From: Bacteroidota bacterium | GTDB lineage: Bacteria; Bacteroidota; Bacteroidia; Bacteroidales; UBA1556 | Assembly: GCA_003648395.1 (NCBI GenBank) | Contig: QMPB01000042.1 | Span: forward strand, 1 to 14,928 | Length of the DNA: 14,928 bases | Direction: 5' to 3' | Shown here: positions 1 through 8,221 of the stretch, in pieces | Numbering within the stretch: position 1 is the first letter of the stretch | Layout of the letters: each line of letters begins with the position of its first letter | The notes under the pieces: generated by a model | Told to the model about the DNA's origin: nothing | Database searches by the model: none | Seen by the model: only the letters and a program-made list of their open reading frames with translations | Position numbers and translations under genes: made by a program

Positions 1-522
1 AGCAATAATACTCTTCAAAATTAGGAGTGTATTTATTGTAATAGTTCCCAGATGTATCGGGGCAGGCTGGTTATGATTTCATAAATTATTGATATTAAGC
101 AATTACAAGTAGTACTTGAATTTATATAAATTATTGTAAACCAGACCGTTGCGACTTTGCGGCTTTGCGAGAAACAAAAAGTCAACGGAGTATTGTATTA
201 ATACCAAATTGGTATAACAATATTTAAACCTTTATCAATGCACTAAAGCTAAGACATTACTTCGTTTAAAAAAAAATTATATTTCATTCAAAATCTTTTA
301 GTTCGTAAAATTTGACAGCTTTCGTACAGACCACTAAATAGGAATAATAGGCACTAGCTTTCTTGAGAAAATATACCAAAAAAGATATGCTATTTAGAAT
401 TATTATAAAATATATTAGAAACTTTCAAATAGCTGAGAACAGTCCAATAAAACCCTACATTTGAAGTTTTTCTATAAAAGAGGAAATTTTAAACACACAT
501 TACAAAACAAACTAACCAAAAT
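1..522. other. Non-coding left flank
   Basis: No gene of usual length is supported here in any frame. Seen: a low-complexity motif CTTTGCGGCTTTGCGAG around 154-170, a 15-bp palindrome ATACCAAATTGGTAT at 201-215, and a TACATTTG box at 456-463 that probably serves the aminotransferase gene. On the minus strand a 23-codon open run (76 to 1) with a protein-like composition leaves the window without a start codon; it may be a gene remnant or chance. Confidence 0.6.
456..463 (+). promoter_or_regulatory. Putative -7 promoter box for aminotransferase-pckA unit
   Basis: TACATTTG matches the Bacteroidota -7 consensus TAnnTTTG at every fixed position. It lies 59 nt before the ATG at 523, which would give a 5' leader of roughly 50 nt. 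No clear -33 TTTG element is seen at the expected distance upstream, so the call rests on the -7 box and its position. Confidence 0.45.
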
Positions 523-1740
523 ATGAGTACAAGCATTATAGGCCGCTCCATTGGTGAGTCGGTAACTCTAAAATTGAATCAGACTTTTGCTGTTCTTAAA
601 TCCAAAGGCGAACCAGTTATTCATCTCGGAGGAGGTGAGCCAAAAAGTAAAGCCCCAATTGACGCAATTACAGCAATAGCATCTCACCTAAATAGTGGTG
701 AAGTACGCTATGCCCCTGTTGATGGAAGCATAGATATGAAAAAGGCGATAATTCGTTATACTCGTGAGCATTACAACCGTCAAGTTGAACCAGAAAATAT
801 CATTGCTTCTAGTGGAGCAAAGCAAGCATTAATGGTTGCTTTGCAAGCTATTCTTGATCCTCAAGACGAAGTTATTTTTCCTTCTCCTTATTGGGTTTCT
901 TATACCGAAATGGTAAAGCTTTGCGGAGCAGTTCCTGTTCCTGTTGTGCCTGAAGATGGTACTTTTATTCCTCGTATGAGCGATATTACTCAAAACGTAA
1001 CTTCTTATACTAAAGCTATTATCATCAATAGTCCAAACAATCCAACTGGTGCTGTTTACCCTGCTTCTTTTATTAAAGAAATTGTTGAATATTGTGAGTT
1101 AAAAGGAATCTATCTTATAATGGACGATATTTATCACTTATTGACTTTTAATGGGGTGAAGACTACTAATCCGTTTGATTATGTTAAGGATTTTAGTGAC
1201 AATAATAAATTAATTATTATTAATGGAGTTTCTAAAGCTTATGCTATGACTGGTTTTAGAATTGGTTGGGCTGTTGCTAATAAGAAACTTATTTACATAA
1301 TGACAAATATTCAAGGCCATCAGACTTCTGGACCTTCAATATTACTTCAGAAAGCAGCAATTGGAGCTATTAATGGTGTGCAATCAAGTATTGAAAGCTT
1401 AAGAACTACACTTGAGAATAACCGTAAAGTTATGATTCAGCAGATTAAAGCATTTGATGGGCTTCACCTTATTGAGCCAGATGGAACTTTCTATTGCTTT
1501 GTCGATTTTAGTGCTTATGAAAAAGATTCTTCAAAGCTTTCAAAGCTTCTTTTAGACAAAGTTAGAGTTTTGGCAATGCCAGGAATTGAGTTTGGTCTTG
1601 AAGGCTATCTTCGCCTAAGCTATTGTGGTTCCATAAAAGATATCACAGAAGGAATTGAGCGTATTAAGTGGGCTATAGATCCTAATTCACCAAACGAGTT
1701 ATATATTGGCGAGCGTAAACTTGTTCGTGACTGGATATAA
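523..1740 (+). CDS. PLP-dependent aminotransferase, class I/II (aspartate aminotransferase-like)
   Basis: A 405-residue fold-type I aminotransferase of usual family length, probably cytosolic and dimeric. The hallmarks are in order: Ser/Gly-rich phosphate-binding turn SSGAKQAL (96-103), aromatic FPSPYW (119-124) with Trp124 placed to stack on the PLP ring, SPNNPTG (170-176), Asp201 and Tyr204 in the DDIY motif that contact the cofactor ring, and SKAYAMTGFRIGW (237-249) with Lys238 as the Schiff-base lysine. Arg364 in YLRLSY should bind the substrate alpha-carboxylate. The family transfers an amino group between an amino acid and 2-oxoglutarate. Aspartate as substrate is inferred from the next gene, PEP carboxykinase, only 20 nt downstream, which uses the oxaloacetate that aspartate transamination would yield. 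Other substrates (aromatic amino acids, alanine) cannot be excluded. The ATG at 523 follows an A-rich stretch without a Shine-Dalgarno sequence, as is normal in this phylum. Confidence 0.93.
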   Translation: MSTSIIGRSIGESVTLKLNQTFAVLKSKGEPVIHLGGGEPKSKAPIDAITAIASHLNSGEVRYAPVDGSIDMKKAIIRYTREHYNRQVEPENIIASSGAKQALMVALQAILDPQDEVIFPSPYWVSYTEMVKLCGAVPVPVVPEDGTFIPRMSDITQNVTSYTKAIIINSPNNPTGAVYPASFIKEIVEYCELKGIYLIMDDIYHLLTFNGVKTTNPFDYVKDFSDNNKLIIINGVSKAYAMTGFRIGWAVANKKLIYIMTNIQGHQTSGPSILLQKAAIGAINGVQSSIESLRTTLENNRKVMIQQIKAFDGLHLIEPDGTFYCFVDFSAYEKDSSKLSKLLLDKVRVLAMPGIEFGLEGYLRLSYCGSIKDITEGIERIKWAIDPNSPNELYIGERKLVRDWI

Positions 1741-1760
1741 ACTATAAATTATAACAGAAT

Positions 1761-3416
1761 ATGAAATATTTAGAATTTAACACGCCAGCCATAAAGCATG
1801 CTTCAGATTTGAAAGCCGATTACGGACTTAAGAATCATGGGTTGGTGCATTTAGATACAGTTTATTGGAATCTTCCTACTCCTGCTCTTGTTGAAGAAGC
1901 AGTATTTAGAGGTGAAGGGAAATTAGTCCAAGGTGGAGCTTTTCAAGTATATACTGGTAAATGGACTGCTCGTGCAGCCAACGATAAATACTTTGTAAAA
2001 GAAGAAAGTACAGAGAACTTAATTGATTGGGGAGAATATAATCGTCCAATGACTCCTGAGAAATTTAATGGGCTTTTCTCTAGATTACAAGCATTCTGGC
2101 AGGGAGAAGAATTATTTGTTCAAGACCTTTATGCTGGAGCTGCTGAAGAATATAAACTCCCTGTTCGTGTTATTACCGATAAAGCGTGGACTTCTCACTT
2201 TGCAAGAAATATGCTCCTTAATGAGCCTGATTTAGCAAAACTGAAGCAATTTGTGCCTGATTTTACTATTATGGTAAGTCCTAAATTCAAAGTTGACCCT
2301 CGTATTGATGGTACTTTGAGTGAGACAGCTATTGTAATTAATTTCTCACAGAAATTAGCAATTATCGCTGGTAGTGAGTATGCTGGAGAGGTTAAGAAAT
2401 CTATTTTCACAATAATGAATTTCTTAATGCCATTGCAAGATGTAATGTCGATGCACTGCTCTGCTAATGTTGGTGATGATAATGATGTTGCTCTTTTCTT
2501 TGGCCTTAGTGGTACAGGAAAAACTACACTTTCTGCTGATCCAAAACGACGACTAATTGGTGATGATGAACATGGCTGGAGCGACCACGAAGTGTTTAAT
2601 TATGAAAATGGCTGCTATGCAAAAGCCATTCGCCTTTCTGCTGAAGCTGAACCAGAAATTCATGCATGTACTTATAAGTTTGGTACTATATTAGAAAATG
2701 TGATTTTTGATCCTGCCTCTCGCCAAATAGACCTTGATGATGAAAGCTTAACTGAGAATACTCGTCTTTCTTATCCCATGGATTATATTCCTAATGCTGT
2801 GGAAGAAAAGATGGTAAAAGGTCAGCCAAAGAATATTATTTTCCTTACTGCAGATGCTCAGGGTGTAATGCCTCCTATTGCTAAATTAGATATGAATCAA
2901 GCTATTTATCACTTTATAAGTGGTTATACTTCAAAGATTGCTGGTACTGAATTAGGTCTTGGTATTGAGCCAGAAATTACTTTTAGTGCTTGTTTTGGAG
3001 CTCCTTTTATGGTACATCATCCATATTTCTACGCTAATCTTTTACGTCAGAAAGCTACTCGTTCGGGAGCTAATATCTGGTTAGTAAACACAGGCTGGGT
3101 AGGTGGTAAATTTGGCGTTGGTAAACGTATTTCTATTCGCCATACTCGTGCTATGCTTAATGCTGCAATGGAAGGGAAACTAGATGATGTAGAGTATAGA
3201 ACTGATAAATTATTTAGTTTTAAAATCCCTAAATCATGCCCAGGAGTTCCTGATGACGTATTTGAACCATCAAATGCTTGGGGAAATAAGAAAGACTATT
3301 GGAGAAAATACGATGCTCTTGTAGCTCGATATATTGAGAATTTCAAACTTTTTGCAGATCATGTTCCTAATGAAGTTAAAGCAGAAGGACCAAAGAGACT
3401 TAAAAATATAGGGTAA
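1761..3416 (+). CDS. pckA: Phosphoenolpyruvate carboxykinase (ATP)
   Basis: A 551-residue ATP-type PEP carboxykinase (E. coli enzyme 540). It catalyses oxaloacetate + ATP to PEP + CO2 + ADP, for gluconeogenesis or, in succinate-forming anaerobes, in the carboxylating direction. Visible motifs: the P-loop GLSGTGKTT (248-256, Lys254), the kinase-2 motif LIGDDEHGW (265-273) with Asp268/269 for the metal, metal-binding Lys213 and His232 in the expected places, and Arg335 in ENTRLSYP for the substrate phosphate. The oxaloacetate-binding Arg is kept (Arg71), but its surroundings read ARAANDKY where many relatives have GRSPKDK. It lies 20 nt after the aminotransferase gene with no terminator between, so cotranscription is likely. 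A strong terminator follows the stop codon. Identification is secure; the physiological direction of the reaction is not visible in the sequence. Confidence 0.97.
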   Translation: MKYLEFNTPAIKHASDLKADYGLKNHGLVHLDTVYWNLPTPALVEEAVFRGEGKLVQGGAFQVYTGKWTARAANDKYFVKEESTENLIDWGEYNRPMTPEKFNGLFSRLQAFWQGEELFVQDLYAGAAEEYKLPVRVITDKAWTSHFARNMLLNEPDLAKLKQFVPDFTIMVSPKFKVDPRIDGTLSETAIVINFSQKLAIIAGSEYAGEVKKSIFTIMNFLMPLQDVMSMHCSANVGDDNDVALFFGLSGTGKTTLSADPKRRLIGDDEHGWSDHEVFNYENGCYAKAIRLSAEAEPEIHACTYKFGTILENVIFDPASRQIDLDDESLTENTRLSYPMDYIPNAVEEKMVKGQPKNIIFLTADAQGVMPPIAKLDMNQAIYHFISGYTSKIAGTELGLGIEPEITFSACFGAPFMVHHPYFYANLLRQKATRSGANIWLVNTGWVGGKFGVGKRISIRHTRAMLNAAMEGKLDDVEYRTDKLFSFKIPKSCPGVPDDVFEPSNAWGNKKDYWRKYDALVARYIENFKLFADHVPNEVKAEGPKRLKNIG

Positions 3417-3440
3417 AATTATTATTCAGAATAAAATTAT

Positions 3441-3473
3441 TAGGGCTGCACTTAAGCGCAGCCCTATTTTTTT
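3441..3473 (+). terminator. Rho-independent terminator after pckA
   Basis: A perfect 9-bp stem (TAGGGCTGC paired with GCAGCCCTA), an 8-nt loop and a run of seven T directly after the stem, 24 nt past the pckA stop codon. It closes the aminotransferase-pckA unit. Confidence 0.92.
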
Positions 3474-3501
3474 GTATTAAATGATGCAAAATACTAAACA
3501 T

Positions 3502-3531
3502 AAAAAAAGCTACCGAGTATCGATAGCTTTT
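3502..3531 (-). terminator. Rho-independent terminator for the minus-strand lipoprotein gene
   Basis: Read on the minus strand, AAAAGCTA and TAGCTTTT form an 8-bp stem around an interrupted inner CG/CG pair, and the 3' arm continues into a run of seven T. It sits about 50 nt beyond the stop of the gene at 3585-4148. With the pckA terminator it separates two convergent transcription units. Confidence 0.75.
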
Positions 3532-3584
3532 CAACCTATTATGAAAAAAAACTACAAGCTAGAATATAGCCTGTAATAATATTT

Positions 3585-4148
3585 TTAGCTTAGAGGGCTT
3601 ACTGTAAATTTAATCTTAGCATCTAGTTCAAGAGGTAATTTGTTAACTGGAATTTCTCCAACTTTATTACCATATAAACGGAAATAAAATTTAGACATCT
3701 CTAAGTATTTGTCCATTGTTTTGTCAGTCACTTTAAAAATAATTTCAGTAGCATCAGCTGCAATGTCCTTTGCTTCTGCAAGAGTCTCTGATTCTTCAAA
3801 GCCTTCAGTTTCACTTACTTTAAAGTCTAAAGAAGTAATAAATCCTAATGTCATTTCTGGAGTTGGATTCTCAATTCTAATAACAATTCCTTCAAAAGTA
3901 CCGTTTTTAATTTTTCCTGCATCTATACCATTTGCATTAAGTATACTATCAAGGTTTATATCAAAAAAGTTTTCATATAATACTACTTCTTCTTTTGTTG
4001 AAGCAGAATCTAAATCAAAATGCATTGTTGGCAAATCTTTTTTTACGTCGAACTCAGCTGCTTCCGTCACTTTATCACAAGATTGAGTGATAAACATTGT
4101 AGAAATAAAAAGAGCGATAAGGCTAATTGGTAATAATTTTCTTTTCAT
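3585..4148 (-). CDS. Hypothetical lipoprotein
   Basis: A 187-residue predicted lipoprotein of unknown function. The N-terminus has two basic residues (MKRK), a hydrophobic stretch (residues 5-20) and the lipobox TQSC with Cys24 as the lipidated residue, so it should be membrane anchored. The mature part (about 163 residues) is rich in acidic residues and short alternating hydrophobic segments with no Cys, suggesting a beta-rich domain. No catalytic motif or named domain is recognised. It is a single-gene unit, convergent with pckA and divergent from the ABC permease gene, with its own -7 box (4189-4196) and terminator. The ATG at 4148 is fixed by the signal peptide. Confidence 0.85.
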   Translation of the reverse strand: MKRKLLPISLIALFISTMFITQSCDKVTEAAEFDVKKDLPTMHFDLDSASTKEEVVLYENFFDINLDSILNANGIDAGKIKNGTFEGIVIRIENPTPEMTLGFITSLDFKVSETEGFEESETLAEAKDIAADATEIIFKVTDKTMDKYLEMSKFYFRLYGNKVGEIPVNKLPLELDAKIKFTVSPLS

Positions 4149-4188
4149 GATTATTTAATTTTAAATTTATTTTTAACACTTTACGCTG

Positions 4189-4196
4189 CAAATATA
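4189..4196 (-). promoter_or_regulatory. Putative -7 promoter box for the lipoprotein gene
   Basis: On the minus strand this reads TATATTTG, a full match to TAnnTTTG, about 40 nt upstream of the ATG at 4148. A -33 element is not evident. Confidence 0.45.
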
Positions 4197-4317
4197 ATAC
4201 ATATTAATGGGTTTGCTATACGTAAAATACCTAATTTTTAACAGCTCTAACTTAATAAGTATGTTAAATTAGTGAGCTGATGTAAAAATTTACAAAATAA
4301 CATGATGTATTATTCCG

Positions 4318-4325
4318 TAATTTTA
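4318..4325 (+). promoter_or_regulatory. Weak candidate -7 box for the ABC permease gene
   Basis: TAATTTTA differs from TAnnTTTG at one position (A for the last G) and lies 19 nt before the TTG start at 4345. It would give a leader of about 15 nt. This is a tentative call in an AT-rich stretch. Confidence 0.25.
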
Positions 4326-4344
4326 CCGCAAATAATTTTAATAT

Positions 4345-5589
4345 TTGAATTTAGCATTTTATATATCAAAGCGATATTTAATAGCAAAGAAATCTCATAA
4401 TGCTATTAATATAATTACTGCAATATCTGTTGGTCTTGTGGCTATTGGTACCATTGCGCTGATTGCTATTATGTCAGTTTTTAATGGTTTAGAAACTCTT
4501 GTTGGTTCTTTGAGTACAAGTATAAATTCTGATTTACTCATAGAACCTAAAACCTCAAAATACATTGATAGAAAAGACTTTCCTGAAGAGAAAATAAAAA
4601 AACTAGAAGGAATAAAATATTGGTCGCCAACTTTAGGTGACAATGTGCTTTTTAAGTATAAACCTGCCTTAGAAACAATATCAAGAGAGTATATTGGGTA
4701 CTTATTAGGTGTTGAAGAAAACTATACCAAATCAACAAATATTGAATCCATGATGATTGATGGTGTATTTCTACTTCAGAACTATGGCAAGCCCTATTGC
4801 GTTATGGGTAATGGTGTAGCAGCTAATTTACAGATTCATCTCAATGATTTTGATAATCCTATTCGTTGCTATTTTCCAAAAGCAGATGCTAGTGTTAACA
4901 TTAATCCAATGGATGCAATCTCCATTGGTAATTTATTGCCTTCAGGAGTTTTTAGTATACAGCAAGAAATTGATGAGAAGTTGATAATTGCACCCTTAAA
5001 TTTTGTTCAAGAATTGATGAACCTAAAAGGGAAACTTACTTCTATACAAGTTGAGCTTGAAGATGAATCAGAAGTTGATAATATTCAGAAAGAGATTCAA
5101 AATATAGTTGGTAATTCCTTCACTGTAAAGAATAAAATACAACAGAATGACGTAATGTATAATATTATGAAATCAGAGAAATGGAGTAGTTTTCTTATTC
5201 TTGCATTCATTCTTTTCATAGCAACTTTTAATCTTGTAGGGGCACTGAGCGTGCTAATTATTGATAAACAAGCTGATATTCAGATATTAACTTTTATGGG
5301 GGCTAATAAAACCCTCATTTCTAAAATCTTCCTTTTCGAAGGTTTCATGGTAACTATGAGTGGCACTTTAATAGGTTTAGTTCTTGGGGCTTTATTAGTT
5401 GTAATACAAGATACATTTGGCATTATTCCTATGCAAGGGTCTTTTGCTGTTGATTCTTTCCCTGTTGAACTATTATTCTCTGATTTGGCAGCTGTTTTTG
5501 CGGTGGTTATTGTAGTTTCTCTTATTGCTGTTATTTATCCAATCCGAAGATTGAGCAATACTATTCTTTTGGATAATACTATAAAATAG
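4345..5589 (+). CDS. FtsX-like ABC transporter permease, LolC/LolE type
   Basis: A 414-residue inner-membrane permease of the LolC/LolE/MacB-type family (E. coli LolE 414, LolC 399). It has the family topology: N-terminal FYISKRYLIAKKSHNAINII (residues 5-24), a first membrane helix at about 23-46, a large periplasmic domain to about 278, then three helices (about 281-305, 328-354, 379-400). The cytoplasmic coupling segment between helices 2 and 3 (QADIQILTFMGANKTLISKI, 309-328) contacts the ATPase in this family. The start is a TTG: an in-frame TAA lies at 4339-4341 and the next in-frame ATG is inside the first helix, while the TTG gives the expected family N-terminus. In Proteobacteria such permeases release lipoproteins from the inner membrane for outer-membrane transport; that role is inferred. 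No ATPase partner lies nearby, so the ATP-binding subunit must be encoded elsewhere. Confidence 0.9.
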   Translation: MNLAFYISKRYLIAKKSHNAINIITAISVGLVAIGTIALIAIMSVFNGLETLVGSLSTSINSDLLIEPKTSKYIDRKDFPEEKIKKLEGIKYWSPTLGDNVLFKYKPALETISREYIGYLLGVEENYTKSTNIESMMIDGVFLLQNYGKPYCVMGNGVAANLQIHLNDFDNPIRCYFPKADASVNINPMDAISIGNLLPSGVFSIQQEIDEKLIIAPLNFVQELMNLKGKLTSIQVELEDESEVDNIQKEIQNIVGNSFTVKNKIQQNDVMYNIMKSEKWSSFLILAFILFIATFNLVGALSVLIIDKQADIQILTFMGANKTLISKIFLFEGFMVTMSGTLIGLVLGALLVVIQDTFGIIPMQGSFAVDSFPVELLFSDLAAVFAVVIVVSLIAVIYPIRRLSNTILLDNTIK

Positions 5590-5680
5590 AGTTCTAGTTC
5601 TGAGTTCTGAGATGGAAGTAATAACCTGAGTTCGATGTAAGCTTTGCTCACAGTTTCAGATAATTAGTTCATATACAACT

Positions 5681-5716
5681 CAAATAAATAAACAAATAAC
5701 CGAATAAACAAATCAA
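5681..5716 (+). repeat. A/C-rich degenerate tandem repeats upstream of ccmF
   Basis: A 36-nt stretch of near-repeats of CAAATAA and AAATAACC within the 210-nt gap between the permease and ccmF genes. A related sequence precedes the next gene, rlmF (8222-8252). The rest of the gap shows a short TTCTGAG duplication near 5595 and no gene. Confidence 0.45.
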
Positions 5717-5770
5717 CAGCTTTCCGTTATTTATCATTTTATTAGTCCGTAATCCTGTATATAAAAGCAG

Positions 5771-5778
5771 TATTTTTG
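5771..5778 (+). promoter_or_regulatory. Putative -7 promoter box for ccmF
   Basis: TATTTTTG matches TAnnTTTG at all fixed positions and ends 21 nt before the ATG at 5800. A leader of about 15 nt would follow. It suggests ccmF is transcribed on its own rather than from the permease gene. Confidence 0.45.
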
Positions 5779-5799
5779 AAGATTATTAATTGAACAATT

Positions 5800-8187
5800 A
5801 TGTTACTAAATATACAATATATAGGGGAGCACTTACTCCCTGGCACAATAGGACAAAGCTTTATTTATATAGCTTTAGCTTTAGCTTTTGTAAGTTTTAT
5901 TTTCTATTTATCAGCTGAAATTCAAAAGAATCAATCATATAAGAATCTAGGGAAATTAACTTACATTCTACACTTTAGCTCGTTAATTATTATAGGAATT
6001 AGTTTTTTTTATATTCTTCTCAATCACTATTTTGAATATGCTTATGTATGGGAACATACTGCGAGCTATTTACCTTTAAAATATATTATTTCTGCTTTTT
6101 GGGCTGGTCAGGAAGGCAGCTTCTTACTTTGGGTAATTATTCAAGGTATTTTGGGAATGATACTCCTTTTCACTGCAAAGAAATTTGAGAGTAGAGTTAT
6201 GACAGTAATAAGTGGAGGGCAAGTATTGCTAAATACGATGATATTAGGGATAAAACCTATGGGTATTGTTCTGGGTCAGAGTCCATTTCTGCTTTTGAGA
6301 GAGAAGGCAGCGAACTCAGGCGTAGAGTTCTTTCAAGACCCAAATTATTTAAGTCAAATACTAGATGGTAATGGAATAAATCCTTTATTAGAAAATATAT
6401 GGATGGTAACTCATCCCCCATTATTATTTCTAGGATATGCCGCCGCTCTTATTCCATTTGCTTATGCTATTGCTTCATTGTGGAAATCCGACTTTCAGTC
6501 GTGGCTACGACCAGCCTTCCCTTGGATGATATTTGCTGTAATGAGCCTTGGTGGAGGTATTTTACTCGGTGGCGCTTGGGCTTACGAATCTCTTACCTTT
6601 GGTGGGTTTTGGGCTTGGGATCCAGTAGAAAATGCTTCTCTTATTCCTTGGCTAGTACTACTTGCTGGAATGCACACAATGATTCTTAACAAAAGAAGAA
6701 ATCACTCTTTTGGACTTAGCTACCTATTTATATATCTTGGGTTTCTGCTAGTAATTTATGCTAGCTATTTGACAAGAAGTGGAGTGTTAGGTGAAACATC
6801 AGCACATGCTTTTGGTAATAATGGACTGAGTACTCAAATGATTACATTAATGACTATTATTAGCATTGTTTTCTTCATATTATACTTTAAGAATTTTAAG
6901 AAATATCCAACAAATAGTAAAGATGAATTTTTATCTAGAGAGTTTTGGATGTATATAGGCTCCTTAGTCTTGGTATTATCAGCATTTCAGATACTTATAT
7001 CTACCTCTATACCTGTTATTAACACAATATTTGGAAGTAATATTGCCCCTCCTCCTGAGAGAGAAGCATTCTATAATAAGTGGCAGTTGCCTTTTGCTGT
7101 GATAATAATGATACTAACATCTGTTTCATTGGTTCTTAAGTATGCCAAGAACGAATTTTCAGATTTTATTAAGAAATATGGTATAATTCTACTAATTTCG
7201 AATGTATTGTTCATTGCTGAAATATTTACATTTCATATTTCTTCAGTTCCATATTTGGTTCTTTTGCTCAGCATTAATATAGCCCTTGTTGCTGCCGTTG
7301 ATTATTTGTTTAGGAACAAATTTGATATGCACAGCCTTAGTAATAGCCTTTCTCATTTAGGCTTTGCTCTATTTATTTTTGGTGTTCTTGTGGCTTTTTC
7401 TACGAGTGAAGTTATTTCTTCTAATACCTCAAAATATGATCTTGGTGATCAAAAATCGAATAAAGAAAATCAATTACTTATTAAGGATCAAAAGAAGAAG
7501 CTAAAGTCGTATCAGGTAGAATATACTAAATTGAAAAGGGAGAAAAATCATCTTTATTATAATGTCGACTTCTATAAAGAAGATAAAAATGGAGAACTAA
7601 AAAAAGAGTTTACAGTTGTACCGTCAATTAATGTAAACGATAGAATGGGAAATGTTTATGACCCTGAGACTCATCATTCGTTCTATAGAGATGTGTTTAC
7701 ATATATTACCTATGCCGATATCAGTAGTGATTTGAAGAATGACACTTATACACAGCTTTTTGAAAAAGAAGTAATACTGCACGATACAATTGCTATTAAG
7801 AATTATTATTTTGAACTAGACACAATAAAAATTAAGAGTAATAATGAGAATATTGATATAAATAATGTATCGATAATTGCAGTTTTTAAAGCAATTAATA
7901 ATAGGGCTAAAACGCAGGACATAGAATTATCTTATGATATTAGTAATGGTAAACTTACCAAAGGACAATCATTATTTGATGATGAAAATTTCAGATTAAG
8001 ATTTGTAAAAGTAAGCACTAAAGCCAATGGAATTATTGTTGCTGCCGATGAAAAAAGATTTGAATTTATTGTAATCAAGTCCACGGTATTTCCGTATATT
8101 AGCATCATGTGGCTAGGTGTTCTTGTTACATTTATAGGACTAAGCATTTCTTTGATTCGTAATATAAGAGTAAGAGTTCAAAATTAA
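5800..8187 (+). CDS. ccmF: Cytochrome c haem lyase, CcmF type
   Basis: A 795-residue polytopic membrane protein of the CcmF/CcsA haem-handling superfamily, longer than E. coli CcmF (about 647). CcmF attaches haem to apocytochrome c CXXCH sites on the outer face of the inner membrane (System I). Shown by the tryptophan-rich WWD motif GGFWAWDPVENASLIPWL (268-285) and the four family His in their usual settings: His205 (MVTHPPLLFLGY), His292 (AGMHTMIL), His336 (TSAHAF) and His519 (LSHLGFALF). The segment with Trp84, Glu85 and His86 followed by SAFWAGQEGSFLLW (98-111) also matches CcmF. About a dozen helices fill residues 17-535; a soluble, Lys-rich domain (about 540-765) follows and then a last helix (about 769-790). 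The extra length lies mainly in this C-terminal domain. No ccmA, B, C, E, G or H gene is in the window. rlmF starts 66 nt downstream. Confidence 0.9.
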   Translation: MLLNIQYIGEHLLPGTIGQSFIYIALALAFVSFIFYLSAEIQKNQSYKNLGKLTYILHFSSLIIIGISFFYILLNHYFEYAYVWEHTASYLPLKYIISAFWAGQEGSFLLWVIIQGILGMILLFTAKKFESRVMTVISGGQVLLNTMILGIKPMGIVLGQSPFLLLREKAANSGVEFFQDPNYLSQILDGNGINPLLENIWMVTHPPLLFLGYAAALIPFAYAIASLWKSDFQSWLRPAFPWMIFAVMSLGGGILLGGAWAYESLTFGGFWAWDPVENASLIPWLVLLAGMHTMILNKRRNHSFGLSYLFIYLGFLLVIYASYLTRSGVLGETSAHAFGNNGLSTQMITLMTIISIVFFILYFKNFKKYPTNSKDEFLSREFWMYIGSLVLVLSAFQILISTSIPVINTIFGSNIAPPPEREAFYNKWQLPFAVIIMILTSVSLVLKYAKNEFSDFIKKYGIILLISNVLFIAEIFTFHISSVPYLVLLLSINIALVAAVDYLFRNKFDMHSLSNSLSHLGFALFIFGVLVAFSTSEVISSNTSKYDLGDQKSNKENQLLIKDQKKKLKSYQVEYTKLKREKNHLYYNVDFYKEDKNGELKKEFTVVPSINVNDRMGNVYDPETHHSFYRDVFTYITYADISSDLKNDTYTQLFEKEVILHDTIAIKNYYFELDTIKIKSNNENIDINNVSIIAVFKAINNRAKTQDIELSYDISNGKLTKGQSLFDDENFRLRFVKVSTKANGIIVAADEKRFEFIVIKSTVFPYISIMWLGVLVTFIGLSISLIRNIRVRVQN

Positions 8188-8221
8188 TAATTAGGAATTA
8201 ATAATAATTGAGAGATAATCG

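Noticed and set aside
334..397. 8-bp inverted repeat CTAAATAG / CTATTTAG
   Set aside because: Short, AT-rich and 48 nt apart; expected by chance.
6399..6689. 96-codon plus-strand frame inside ccmF
   Set aside because: Lies entirely within the strongly conserved CcmF core in another frame; a shadow.
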